DNA from: Planctomycetota bacterium
Lineage (GTDB): Bacteria; Planctomycetota; SZUA-567; H5-PLA8
DNA length: 37,746 bases
Reading direction: 5' to 3'
Assembly (NCBI GenBank): GCA_016200135.1
Contig: JACQFI010000103.1
Coordinates: 1 to 37,746 of the forward strand
Shown here: piece by piece, positions 25,593 to 33,423 of the stretch
How positions within the stretch are numbered: the stretch's first letter is position 1
Layout: each line of letters begins with the position of its first letter
Made by a program: the position numbers and the translations under genes
The notes under the pieces: model-generated
Seen by the model: the letters and a program-made list of their open reading frames with translations, nothing else
Database searches by the model: none
Told to the model about the DNA's origin: nothing

Positions 25593-26813
25593 CTATGGAG
25601 TCTTGGGCTCAAGTTCCACCACAACACGAAAACCCCAGTCGTCGTTAAAGGCAGGGGCATGCTGTACCTCTTTGTCCGTCCAGACATCGCGATCAGTGTA
25701 GCGGGTTGTAGCTCGGCACTCTAAGGGCCCATCTGCCCAAGAACCGCCACGCAACACATGGCCACCACCAAGTGCCGGGCCTTGAGGGTCCTCGGAGGCA
25801 GACATTTCATAATAATTCTCTCCATACCGGTCCTCGCACCACTGGCTAACGTTGCCGAGCATGTCGTAAAGCCCGAAGGCATTCGGTGATTTCTGACCAA
25901 CAGGATGTGTCATATTCGTGGAATACCACGCAACTCGGGACAAGTCTGCATACGTGTCGCCCGAATAATACTTTGCCGTCGTTCCCGCTCGGCACGCATA
26001 TTCCCATTCGGCTTCCGTTGGCAAACGAATCGTCTGCTCCGTTTGTTCGCCAAGTTTCTTGCAGAAAGACTGCGCATCATTCCAAGACACGCATTCCACA
26101 GGGTTATTTTTGCCGCTGAAATCACTGGGGTTCTGGCCAACTACTTGTTGGTATTGCTCTTGCGTCACAGAAAATTTCCCCACGTAGAACGACTTCGTCA
26201 GCGTTACCAAGTGCGCAGGCTTCTCTTCGGCGAGCGCAGCACTGTATCGCGTCTTTGCCGACATGAACTCGATCTGTGCCTTTTCCATCATTTGAGCAGA
26301 CATCGACCAATGCAGGCCGCTCAACACCACTATTCCAGCCGCGACCGTCATCGCGAGCAGCCGCGCCAGCGAGAACTTCGGTCTTTGACGCTTCCGAAGG
26401 GCCTGAACGGCCACTGCGCCTAGCAAAACCAGCAGCACGCCACAGCCCACCGCCAGCAGCGCTTGGCCCGTCACGATCTTCTTATGAAACCCATCTTCGT
26501 CCACGGGCACCGGCTCCGGCGTCCCCATCATAAACTTCCCCGCCGGTATCAGCACCAGTTCAAGCTTCACGCCATTGCCAAGGTCGAGCGTCTTGGTGGG
26601 CGGCAGGCCGACGCGTTCGGCGTAATCGGCGACGGACTCCGAATTGTCCCAGAGAGGGAACTTTGGGGAGGGCGTGAGCTCTTCGGCTCTGAGCAAGACG
26701 TTGCAGATCACGATGGTGTAAATCACGAAGAACGCGATGCGCCATGAGGCACGGCCGTCAACGAAGACCATTTCCGGCCGAGCTTGGCCAGGATTTTCTG
26801 GATGTGTCGTCAT
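25593..26813 (-). CDS. SUMF1/FGE-type protein split by an inserted membrane-helix pair (paralog 1)
   Basis: A 406-residue protein with a membrane helix at about 25-42. The sulfatase-modifying-factor fold starts normally (LELVLIPAGKFMMGTPE, 85-100) and breaks off at about residue 110. It resumes at about 198 (KPAHLVTLTKSFYVGKFSVT) and runs to the end, with RLPTEAEWEYACRAG, YDMLGNVSQWCEDRY and LRGGSW. The inserted ~88 residues contain two membrane helices (114-138 and 148-166) joined by a basic loop. The paired cysteines of true formylglycine-generating enzymes are missing; one Cys remains (C366). It is therefore not expected to activate sulfatases. Start is uncertain: ATG at 26813 or at 26771 (MVFVDG). 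Paralog at 33424-34551. Confidence 0.85.
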   Translation of the reverse strand: MTTHPENPGQARPEMVFVDGRASWRIAFFVIYTIVICNVLLRAEELTPSPKFPLWDNSESVADYAERVGLPPTKTLDLGNGVKLELVLIPAGKFMMGTPEPVPVDEDGFHKKIVTGQALLAVGCGVLLVLLGAVAVQALRKRQRPKFSLARLLAMTVAAGIVVLSGLHWSMSAQMMEKAQIEFMSAKTRYSAALAEEKPAHLVTLTKSFYVGKFSVTQEQYQQVVGQNPSDFSGKNNPVECVSWNDAQSFCKKLGEQTEQTIRLPTEAEWEYACRAGTTAKYYSGDTYADLSRVAWYSTNMTHPVGQKSPNAFGLYDMLGNVSQWCEDRYGENYYEMSASEDPQGPALGGGHVLRGGSWADGPLECRATTRYTDRDVWTDKEVQHAPAFNDDWGFRVVVELEPKTP

Positions 26814-26996
26814 CGAGCCGGATCTTTCAAAAAGCAGAGTTCTTGCTGCAAGAGCCCCAAACAATTTCCAATAGGGATGTTTCGGAAACGCCACTTTTTA
26901 TTTTTCAGAAACCGATCCAGTATGGAAAAAGGCGTTACGGATTCGTTCGAACCCAACAGGATAAGCGTTTTTACTTATCCAGGAACCGGCACCGGC

Positions 26997-28286
26997 CTAC
27001 TTGATTTTCAGTTCTTTGCCGTGCTTTTCGTACCAGGCATTCCACTTTTCCAGGTTTTTAATGCTACCCGCGCCCAATTCTTGCACATCCATCCAGGGTT
27101 CGAGGGCAAGGCCGGCGCGTTCGACCAAGCGCTTCATCCCACCGATGGCGTCCGTCCCGCATCGACTAGGTTCCTTTTCGGCGCACGCCAACAGGCGCGG
27201 GAAGTCCGAAGCGTCGCCGTGTTCGCCAAGAATACTCTGGACCGGGCCTGTGGACTCCAACAGATGCGCCCGCAGGAGCGGGAGCGCCTCCGCACCCTGC
27301 AACTTCCATAAGGCTGCAACGGCGGCTGGATCGACGGAGCCTTGCCGCCCCGGCGACAATCCGAAGACGAGCGCTTTCTGCAGCACTGGGATGCAATCTT
27401 TGTCGGCAACCTGTGCGAGCAATTCGATCAGCGGGTCGCCCAATCCGTTCTCCAGTTTTTCGCGGATTTCATCTCCGTCGCGTTTGTAGCGTTCCATCAG
27501 CGCTGCGGCAATGCGCGGGCGGAATTCGGCCGGCGGCGGGGCCTTCTGAAGCATGTGACGGAGGATATCGAAGGGCAGGCCTAAGCTGGGCTCGGCAGTG
27601 TAATCGCCCGATTCCTTCGTGAGGACGTTCAGCACGAGCGGAACGGACTTTTCAGCCGGCATGGACACGAACAGGCATGTGATCTCTCCCTGGCACCATG
27701 ACTTTTTCTCGAGGGCCGTGGCGGCGAAGTCGGCGAAGCGCGCGGGTTCCAGGTTGGACATCAGATGTACACCGAAGACCGCGATGTCGCCGTCCGCATC
27801 GGCGGCCAGCTTGCGGATTTCGTCTTCGGCCGGTGGCTTGCCTTCGCTGACACGCTGCTGGACTTCCAGGACGCGTTCGATGCGCTTCTGCTCGGCTTCG
27901 TCGGGCTTGCGCAGACCGTTGAATCCCGGCATGGCATAGTCGGAGTCCTTGTCTTTCTTGAGGACATAAACACTTGGCTGGCCGTTGACCGGTTCCAAAA
28001 GGCCTAGCGTGCCCATGCCGCGCTGAAAGGTCAGTTCGATCTGTTTGAGCTTTGCATCACCTTTGAAGACCTTTGCGATCTTGAGCACGGCCTTTTCCGG
28101 CTTGCCGCGCAATTCTTCCTTGGCTTCGGGCACTTCGGCCGTGGCGAGGACAATGAGGTCGCCGTTTTCCAGGACTGCATACAAAGGCAGCGCTGGTGCT
28201 TTGAACGCCTGCGCACACGGCGACGGAATCAGCAGAACGATAGCCAGCGCGGCCACCAGCACCTTGAACCTGCGAACCATGAACAT
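26997..28286 (-). CDS. Secreted HEAT-like repeat protein
   Basis: A 429-residue protein with a signal peptide (residues 1-27: basic start, hydrophobic core, AQAFK). Residues 28-130 form a domain with the look of a secreted beta-sandwich (VLKIAKVFKGD, IELTF). The rest is a row of helix pairs of the HEAT/armadillo style (DPLIELLAQVADKDCIPVL, DPAAVAALWKLQGAEALPLL). The C-terminal NLEKWNAWYEKHGKELK resembles a common ending of secreted planctomycete HEAT proteins. Function unknown; such repeats usually bind partner proteins. The ATG at 28286 has AGGAG eight bases upstream. It lies between a SUMF1-type and a PQQ-like gene, all on the minus strand, with gaps too wide for a tight operon. Confidence 0.7.
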   Translation of the reverse strand: MFMVRRFKVLVAALAIVLLIPSPCAQAFKAPALPLYAVLENGDLIVLATAEVPEAKEELRGKPEKAVLKIAKVFKGDAKLKQIELTFQRGMGTLGLLEPVNGQPSVYVLKKDKDSDYAMPGFNGLRKPDEAEQKRIERVLEVQQRVSEGKPPAEDEIRKLAADADGDIAVFGVHLMSNLEPARFADFAATALEKKSWCQGEITCLFVSMPAEKSVPLVLNVLTKESGDYTAEPSLGLPFDILRHMLQKAPPPAEFRPRIAAALMERYKRDGDEIREKLENGLGDPLIELLAQVADKDCIPVLQKALVFGLSPGRQGSVDPAAVAALWKLQGAEALPLLRAHLLESTGPVQSILGEHGDASDFPRLLACAEKEPSRCGTDAIGGMKRLVERAGLALEPWMDVQELGAGSIKNLEKWNAWYEKHGKELKIK

Positions 28287-28503
28287 GCTTGTGCTCCTGG
28301 GTATTCGCTCCTGCTATGTACATAAGACGCAAGAACGACAACAGGTTGCGCGAAAAATCCGGTGATGGAAGCGCCGGTTGACGCATTCAAGATTTCGAAC
28401 ATTACGCTACCCAATAAACTATTTTATCGTGCGCAAGACATCCATGAATTCCCGGCGTCAAGACCTGGTATTTGGTTCCCCGTTTATGTAGTTGTTCCGC
28501 ATG

Positions 28504-30261
28504 TTACTTTAAATCGTAACATGCGACGCCATCCAGCAGTCGCAGAAATAGTCGCCCGTCTGCGATGGCCGGAGACGAGTACATGCATGCCTTGGGGTTG
28601 AAAAGCCCCACGCGTTCATACTTTTCAGGTGAGGCCTTAATCATTTCCACTTGATAGCTTGTATCGTAATGACCCTTGCCAAAAACATTGATAATTTTGC
28701 TGTCTGCCAAGGCCGGAACCGTACATATCGTATCTCCAATAATGTCCTGCGTCCATTTGACTTGACCCGATTTAAGTTCCAGACAACTCCAAGCCGCACC
28801 AGCGTCAGCCGAATTGGACACGAATAGGTTGTCTTGACTTACGAGACAGCTGCTTTGCGCGGCATGCTTGACACTCTGTTGCCATAGTGGCTCGGCAGCG
28901 GAGAATGTCACTTTAAATGCTTCCAATTTGGCTGCACCGCGAAGGATCATGATATCCCCGCTAAAGACAGGGCAGGAGGTATTGGGAGCGCCGGGTACAG
29001 TCCAGAGGACTTTTCCCGTTTCAAGTTCTAGGCAACACCAGAGACGATTGCCATCTGTGGTGATGATACAGTCGTGGCCGTTGGTGGCCCACAGGACAGG
29101 AGAACTAATCTTCGCAGCGTACTCCCAAGGTCTTAAGTTCGGCTTCCATAACGGGTTCTTCCAAACGATCTTGCCATCTGCGGCGCTATAGGCCACGCCA
29201 TAGTGGTATACAAGCCCTTTTGCCATCAGGGGCGAGGCGTGAATGGCTTCGCTTTTCACTTGCCAGATAAGTGCGCCATCTTTGGTCGAAATACAATAGA
29301 GTCCCATCGCTCCAGCAAAGTAACATTTATTATCAAATACCGCCGGAGTACCGCTAGCCCCGATGGATCCCAAGCCTCCCGAGGACATGGCGGAATTTCG
29401 CGCGAGAACTTCGTTATCGACCGGAAAATCCGCTTTCCAGAGCACTTTCCCTGAGCCGACATCCAAACACACGACCGTGTCGGTTCTCACACTCGCACGA
29501 ATCAAGGCACTGGAAATGAAGGAAGGTCCGTTTTCAATGTTGGCCTTGTTATAATAAAACAATTCGGCGATGGGATTTTTCTGGTAATTCCAGGCAAATT
29601 CTATTTCCGTGTCGCGGAGCTTGCTCAACTTGTCCAGTTGATCCCAAGTAAAACCGCCGGTGTTTAAGCCCGTTTTTGCCGCAGGAATACATAAGCGCCG
29701 CACTATGTAGGCCCCGTATTTTTTGGCGTCTGCTGGAGGTAAAGTAGCAACGAAAGCTTTGATGTACTTTTCCAGATCTGGAGACTTCGCGATATAGGCG
29801 TCCAAATCCTCATCTTTCGCTCCAGTAATGTTAAACCACGCGGGAGCCTTACTGGAGTTGGGCCTGGTGGGAGCAGCCCAGGCATCTTCAATCTTCTTCG
29901 CCAACGCCTCTGGGAGATCAGGCAACCAACCTGCATCCTTAAGGATTTCGGTGGTCACCAGACGATACTTGCTGCCACCGCCGATCGGACGCATCCAGTT
30001 GACATACAAAAAAACTTTTCCACTGGCCACGACGGGGCTTCCAGCACCGCCTTCGCCAACCCCAGGAATCCACTCACTTTTCCAAAGTAATTTCGGTCCG
30101 TTGCTGGGCCATGCGTCCGCCAGCTTAGGGCTTGCGGCTACGGCGCCAATTCTCATGGGTCCGCGCCATTGCGGCCAATCCAGCTCGGAATGCTCCTTCG
30201 CTGCGTCCCCCGCAAACGAAGGTGTGGCAAGGAACAGAACGCTCGCCAGAAGAAGTCTCAT
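28504..30261 (-). CDS. Secreted PQQ-like beta-propeller protein
   Basis: A 585-residue secreted protein (signal peptide 1-19, ending FAGD) of the PQQ-like repeat, BamB-related type. It opens with WPQWRGP, the usual start of planctomycete family members. Propeller blades are marked by SPVVASGKVFL, CLDVGSGKVLW, SGTPAVFDNKCYFAG, STKDGALIWQV, SAADGKIVWK, LELETGKVLW and LKSGQVKW. A helical insertion lies near residues 125-220, which is not usual for a simple propeller. No PQQ-binding residues are evident; it is probably structural or substrate-binding. The ATG at 30261 sits at the signal peptide; the frame can extend to 30342 without a signal. It is clearly more AT-rich than region 1 genes and divergent from the regulator at 30453. 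Confidence 0.82.
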   Translation of the reverse strand: MRLLLASVLFLATPSFAGDAAKEHSELDWPQWRGPMRIGAVAASPKLADAWPSNGPKLLWKSEWIPGVGEGGAGSPVVASGKVFLYVNWMRPIGGGSKYRLVTTEILKDAGWLPDLPEALAKKIEDAWAAPTRPNSSKAPAWFNITGAKDEDLDAYIAKSPDLEKYIKAFVATLPPADAKKYGAYIVRRLCIPAAKTGLNTGGFTWDQLDKLSKLRDTEIEFAWNYQKNPIAELFYYNKANIENGPSFISSALIRASVRTDTVVCLDVGSGKVLWKADFPVDNEVLARNSAMSSGGLGSIGASGTPAVFDNKCYFAGAMGLYCISTKDGALIWQVKSEAIHASPLMAKGLVYHYGVAYSAADGKIVWKNPLWKPNLRPWEYAAKISSPVLWATNGHDCIITTDGNRLWCCLELETGKVLWTVPGAPNTSCPVFSGDIMILRGAAKLEAFKVTFSAAEPLWQQSVKHAAQSSCLVSQDNLFVSNSADAGAAWSCLELKSGQVKWTQDIIGDTICTVPALADSKIINVFGKGHYDTSYQVEMIKASPEKYERVGLFNPKACMYSSPAIADGRLFLRLLDGVACYDLK

Positions 30262-30415
30262 GTCCGCCGTTCCCTCATCTCGGTGTCCCATCGAGCCATG
30301 CACAATATTGCCACAGACAGAACTCCCATTTTTACCCCTCAATCCCGATCTGCACAGATCTTTCCCGGCACGAACCGTAAAAGGCTATGCTCTGGAATGC
30401 ATCTGGAATGGAGTG

Positions 30416-30421
30416 TATAGT
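30416..30421 (+). promoter_or_regulatory. Possible -10 box of the GntR/LacI-type regulator gene
   Basis: TATAGT with a poor -35. It would place the transcript start inside the palindrome at 30425-30444, as expected for autorepression. Confidence 0.35.
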
Positions 30422-30424
30422 ACG

Positions 30425-30444
30425 GCCTCGTCGATCATCGAGGC
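30425..30444. promoter_or_regulatory. 20-bp imperfect palindrome before the regulator gene (operator candidate)
   Basis: GCCTCG and CGAGGC arms enclose TCGATCAT; 16 of 20 positions are symmetric. It lies between the -10 box and the start codon of the regulator, at the divergent junction with the PQQ-like gene. A direct repeat CTGGAATG (twice, 11 bp apart) lies just upstream at about 30392-30410. Confidence 0.45.
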
Positions 30445-30452
30445 TCTTATTT

Positions 30453-31538
30453 ATGTCCGAAAAAAAAGCAAAGCTCACTCGCGCTTCCGGATCCCAAAAG
30501 TACCAGGAAGTTGCCAAGCGCATCGCGGAAGAGATGGCTTTGGGCAAATGGAAAGCGCGCATGCGCATGCCTTCCGTCCGCCAGCTCGCGACGGACCACG
30601 GCGTCAGCAAGTTCACCATCCAAACGGCACTTCAAGTTTTAAAAAAGCAAGGGCTCGTGCATATACGCCCTCGATCCGGCGTGGAAGTTGGCGCGGGTGT
30701 CTCGTTCGATGCAATCTTTAAGACTTCCCTGGCCATTGTTACCTCGGACGATTTACACCATGCATTCTCGGCGCAATATCTGTTGAACATGCTCAAAGGC
30801 ATCGCCAGTACCCTGCGGGCAACAGGCTGTACGTATGTGGTTCTTCAAGATCATCGCTGGCGAAAGGAGTTCCCCGCCGGATTGCGCATGCTGCCTGTAC
30901 AAGGGGTCCTGCTGATGGGTTCGTTTAACCGGGAACTGCAAGGCGAATACGCTAACCTTTCAGTGCCGGTGGTACTATTGGACGAAGCCGCACAGGATCT
31001 ACGAATCCACAGTATCTCAGTAGCCGGTTACGAGGCGTCAATCGACGCTGTCAGACGTTTGGTCATGCTGGGCCATCAAAGAATCGCATTTATTCGCCCC
31101 GTGCTACTGGGCGCTGATCGGCAACGCATCGATCTGGACGCCAAAGAGCGCTCCGATGGATTCCGGGTGGGCTGTCAACAGGCGGGCTTGGCCCCCAGGA
31201 ATTATCGCGTCTATACCAGCAGCTATCGGCAACCGGCCGCCGTCGTGCAAGAGGTACTCAGCGTTCGGCCTCCGTACACCGCCGTGGTGTTTAGCAGCGG
31301 AACGTTTCGAAAAGTGCTGATGAAAACACCGGGCCTGTCCGTGCCCCGCGATCTCAGCGTGGCGGAATTTGCCCCTACTACATTGTTTGCCAGAGTGTCG
31401 GGACCGCGTACTGATTTCTTCGAGCTGGGCGCTCAAGCCGCACGGCTTGTTCTGAATCCTCCGGAACAGGTTCAGCGAATACGGATCCCCTGTGTCTGGT
31501 ATGAAGGGAACACCATGGGAACGCCGCGCACAATCTGA
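30453..31538 (+). CDS. GntR/LacI-type transcriptional regulator
   Basis: A 361-residue regulator. Residues 15-80 form a GntR-type winged helix (MPSVRQLATDHGVSKFTIQ, then LKKQGLVHIRPRSG). Residues about 90-355 form a periplasmic-binding-like ligand domain of the LacI/GalR kind (HHAFSAQYLLNMLKGI, VDAVRRLVMLGHQRIAFIRP-type helix, GFRVGCQQAGL). Such hybrids usually sense sugars and control nearby genes. The likely targets are its own gene and the divergent PQQ-like gene, with a palindrome at 30425 as candidate operator. The ATG at 30453 has GAGG ten bases upstream. More AT-rich than the left half of the window. Confidence 0.87.
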   Translation: MSEKKAKLTRASGSQKYQEVAKRIAEEMALGKWKARMRMPSVRQLATDHGVSKFTIQTALQVLKKQGLVHIRPRSGVEVGAGVSFDAIFKTSLAIVTSDDLHHAFSAQYLLNMLKGIASTLRATGCTYVVLQDHRWRKEFPAGLRMLPVQGVLLMGSFNRELQGEYANLSVPVVLLDEAAQDLRIHSISVAGYEASIDAVRRLVMLGHQRIAFIRPVLLGADRQRIDLDAKERSDGFRVGCQQAGLAPRNYRVYTSSYRQPAAVVQEVLSVRPPYTAVVFSSGTFRKVLMKTPGLSVPRDLSVAEFAPTTLFARVSGPRTDFFELGAQAARLVLNPPEQVQRIRIPCVWYEGNTMGTPRTI

Positions 31539-31644
31539 GCCGTTGCGCAAAATACGCTAAGCGGTTAACCCATATACTTTCGCCCCAAACAGCGCATTGA
31601 GGCCAGTACTGAGCTTACTACTTACAAATCATTTGAATGCATGG

Positions 31645-31673
31645 AGTTCAGCTTCGGCTGAGTTTCTGAACAT
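31645..31673. repeat. UUCG-tetraloop hairpin repeat (copy 1)
   Basis: CAGC-TTCG-GCTG is a stem closed by a TTCG loop, flanked by GTTCA and TGAAC that can also pair. The same block, with two or three changes, is at 33260-33287. Confidence 0.6.
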
Positions 31674-31716
31674 TTCGCGACACCACTAATTGAATCCCCT
31701 GTGGAAGTATTCATTG

Positions 31717-31872
31717 TTAGGCTCGAGCTTGCAGTGAATGAAATTCAGCAAACTCAACCCGGCAAGGGCCCGTCGGCACGGCTAGCTCGCGCCCGAAGGC
31801 GTCCAGCATGTACTCAATCTGCGTGTTCTGGCTGATATTCGTCACCTTTGCGACGGAGCAGCGATGATCCAT
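31717..31872 (-). CDS. Small 51-residue reading frame, hypothetical
   Basis: ATG at 31872 to TAA at 31717. The product begins MDHRCSVAKVTNISQNTQIE and contains a plausible hydrophilic/hydrophobic pattern with a GPCRVEFAEF segment. The GC-rich, regular codon choice stands out from the AT-rich flanks. No ribosome site and no family recognised. It may be a remnant of a longer gene. Confidence 0.25.
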   Translation of the reverse strand: MDHRCSVAKVTNISQNTQIEYMLDAFGRELAVPTGPCRVEFAEFHSLQARA

Positions 31873-32020
31873 GAATCGGGTATATGGAATATACAATCTA
31901 ACAAATAGAATCTAACCCTTTCAGTGTGTCCCTCGTCTGATAGCGGAAGGGTGGCGAATTTTTACCGGTAATATTGTGTATAAATTCCGCTCGCTCAACT
32001 CGGAACAGGGAGGACGCACC

Positions 32021-33004
32021 ATGCGGTTTGCGAAGGCGGCTTTTTTTGCTGTAATGTTCGTGGGTTTGAACGCGAGTGCAGACATCTTCATCCTTCAAGA
32101 CGGCAACACCATCGAAGGCGACGTGATCTCCGAAACCGATTCCGAGATCACCATCCAGGGCCGCTTCGGCAAGACCAAGCTCAAGCGCGCCGACATCCGC
32201 GAGATCCAGAAGAAGCAATCTCCTCACGCCATGTTTGTTGAGCGCCTCGATGAGCTCCAAAAGAGCGACAAGAAGGATGACAAGGATTCATGGCTGGACT
32301 TGGGGCGCTTCGCCAAGAGCGCCGGCCAGCGTGAGGACACGCATAAGGCCTACGCGCAGGTCCTGAAACTGGACGCCAACAACGAAGAAGCGCATCTGGC
32401 GCTCGGCCATGTTCGACAATTGGGTTCGTGGATCACCGCGGAAGAGAAACGCAAGTTGGAAGGCGGAGGCAACGCTGCCGCCGCGAACAACGACGACAAA
32501 AACGCCGGAGGTGGAGGGCCATCGCAAGTGGCCAGCCTGGGCATCGTGGACACCAAGTCCGGTTCGTCCAAGCGCGTCGATTGCAGCGCCTGTGGCGCCA
32601 CAGGGTATTCGGGCTGGTTCGATTGCAAACAGTGCAAGCGTTCGGGCAAGCCCGGCTGGCTGAACATGGGCGAACACATGGAGATGTGCGGGACCTGCCA
32701 CGGCAAAGGCAAACTCCCCGGCGTCCCCTGCAAGCAGTGCGGCGGCACGGGCAAGGTCGATCCAGAGAAGCCCGCCACTCCAATGGGCCGCCCAATTCCG
32801 CCCGGCTTCGACCTCTGCAGCGGATGCGGCGGAACCGGCTACGAGACCTGGAACCCCTGTAACCAGTGCAAGCGCTCGCCCCAGCCAGGCTACTTGGACA
32901 TGAACGGCTACATCCAGATTTGCACGCGCTGCAGCGGCTACGGCAAGATGCCCGGCGTCCCCTGCAGCAAATGCAACACCACGGGCTTGGTAAAGAAACC
33001 TTAG
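32021..33004 (+). CDS. Secreted protein with TPR-like segment and two tandem DnaJ-like zinc modules
   Basis: A 327-residue protein with a signal peptide (1-20, ASADIF). Residues 21-64 form a small beta domain seen in secreted planctomycete proteins (DGNTIEGDVISE, KRADIREI). A TPR-like helical part follows (about 88-135). After a Gly/Asn-rich linker there are eight CxxC pairs: 188/191, 202/205, 223/226, 237/240, then 266/269, 280/283, 301/304, 315/318. The second set repeats the first with a 78-residue offset, so it is an internal duplication. Each set has the CxxCxGxG style of the DnaJ zinc domain, four pairs for two zinc ions. There is no J-domain. Role unknown; protein binding or redox are options. 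Ribosome site AGGGAGG at 32008-32014. Confidence 0.82.
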   Translation: MRFAKAAFFAVMFVGLNASADIFILQDGNTIEGDVISETDSEITIQGRFGKTKLKRADIREIQKKQSPHAMFVERLDELQKSDKKDDKDSWLDLGRFAKSAGQREDTHKAYAQVLKLDANNEEAHLALGHVRQLGSWITAEEKRKLEGGGNAAAANNDDKNAGGGGPSQVASLGIVDTKSGSSKRVDCSACGATGYSGWFDCKQCKRSGKPGWLNMGEHMEMCGTCHGKGKLPGVPCKQCGGTGKVDPEKPATPMGRPIPPGFDLCSGCGGTGYETWNPCNQCKRSPQPGYLDMNGYIQICTRCSGYGKMPGVPCSKCNTTGLVKKP

Positions 33005-33423
33005 TCCAACGCTGTTACCCTGCGTTCTCTCGCCCCATGCCGTTCCGGTATGGGGCATTTCATTGCGCACATCCCCTGAAGGAGTCATTCGAATAGAAAG
33101 CAGTCCGTAAGCCCATCTTCAGCAAAGCGCAGAAGCGGGTGCTGGGGCGAATGATTTAGGGTTATTTCTTCTCCTTGACCTGGAAGGCGACGGTGCTGCG
33201 TTATCATTCGTTCATTTCAGTGGTTTAGCCGCCATAGACAAGTCATTTGCACACATAAAGTTCAGCTTCGGCTGAGTATTTGAACAATACACCGTCTGCC
33301 TGCGTCCCAGCGCCCGCGCTTCTCCAGAATTTTCGGGATCTCGGTAATCGCGCCCGCTTTTAGCCTCGGATTGGTGCTGCCTTAATTTGGCAATGACCAC
33401 GATGGCAATTAAGTCGGGGACAA
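33005..33423. other. 419-bp gap with possible gene remnants
   Basis: No intact gene. On the minus strand, 33164-33199 reads RSTVAFQVKEKK then stop, and about 33300-33360 reads LKAGAITEIPKILEKRGRW; both look like decayed protein ends but match no family I know. The tetraloop hairpin copy 2 lies at 33260-33287. Confidence 0.35.
33260..33287. repeat. UUCG-tetraloop hairpin repeat (copy 2)
   Basis: Copy of the 31645-31673 block: CAGC-TTCG-GCTG with pairing flanks GTTCA and TGAAC. The two copies flank the zinc-module gene on both sides in the same orientation. Confidence 0.6.

Larger units (their letters stand above)
31539..32020. other. 482-bp gap with a tetraloop hairpin and a small reading frame
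   Basis: Contains the TTCAGC-TTCG hairpin at 31645-31673 and a 51-codon minus-strand frame at 31717-31872. The right end is AT-rich and carries TGTGTATAAA at 31975-31984, a possible extended -10 box for the zinc-module gene. Nothing else was recognised. Confidence 0.5.

Noticed and set aside
25593..26813. True formylglycine-generating enzyme that activates sulfatases
   Set aside because: The paired active-site cysteines near the GGSW block are absent, and no sulfatase gene is in the window.
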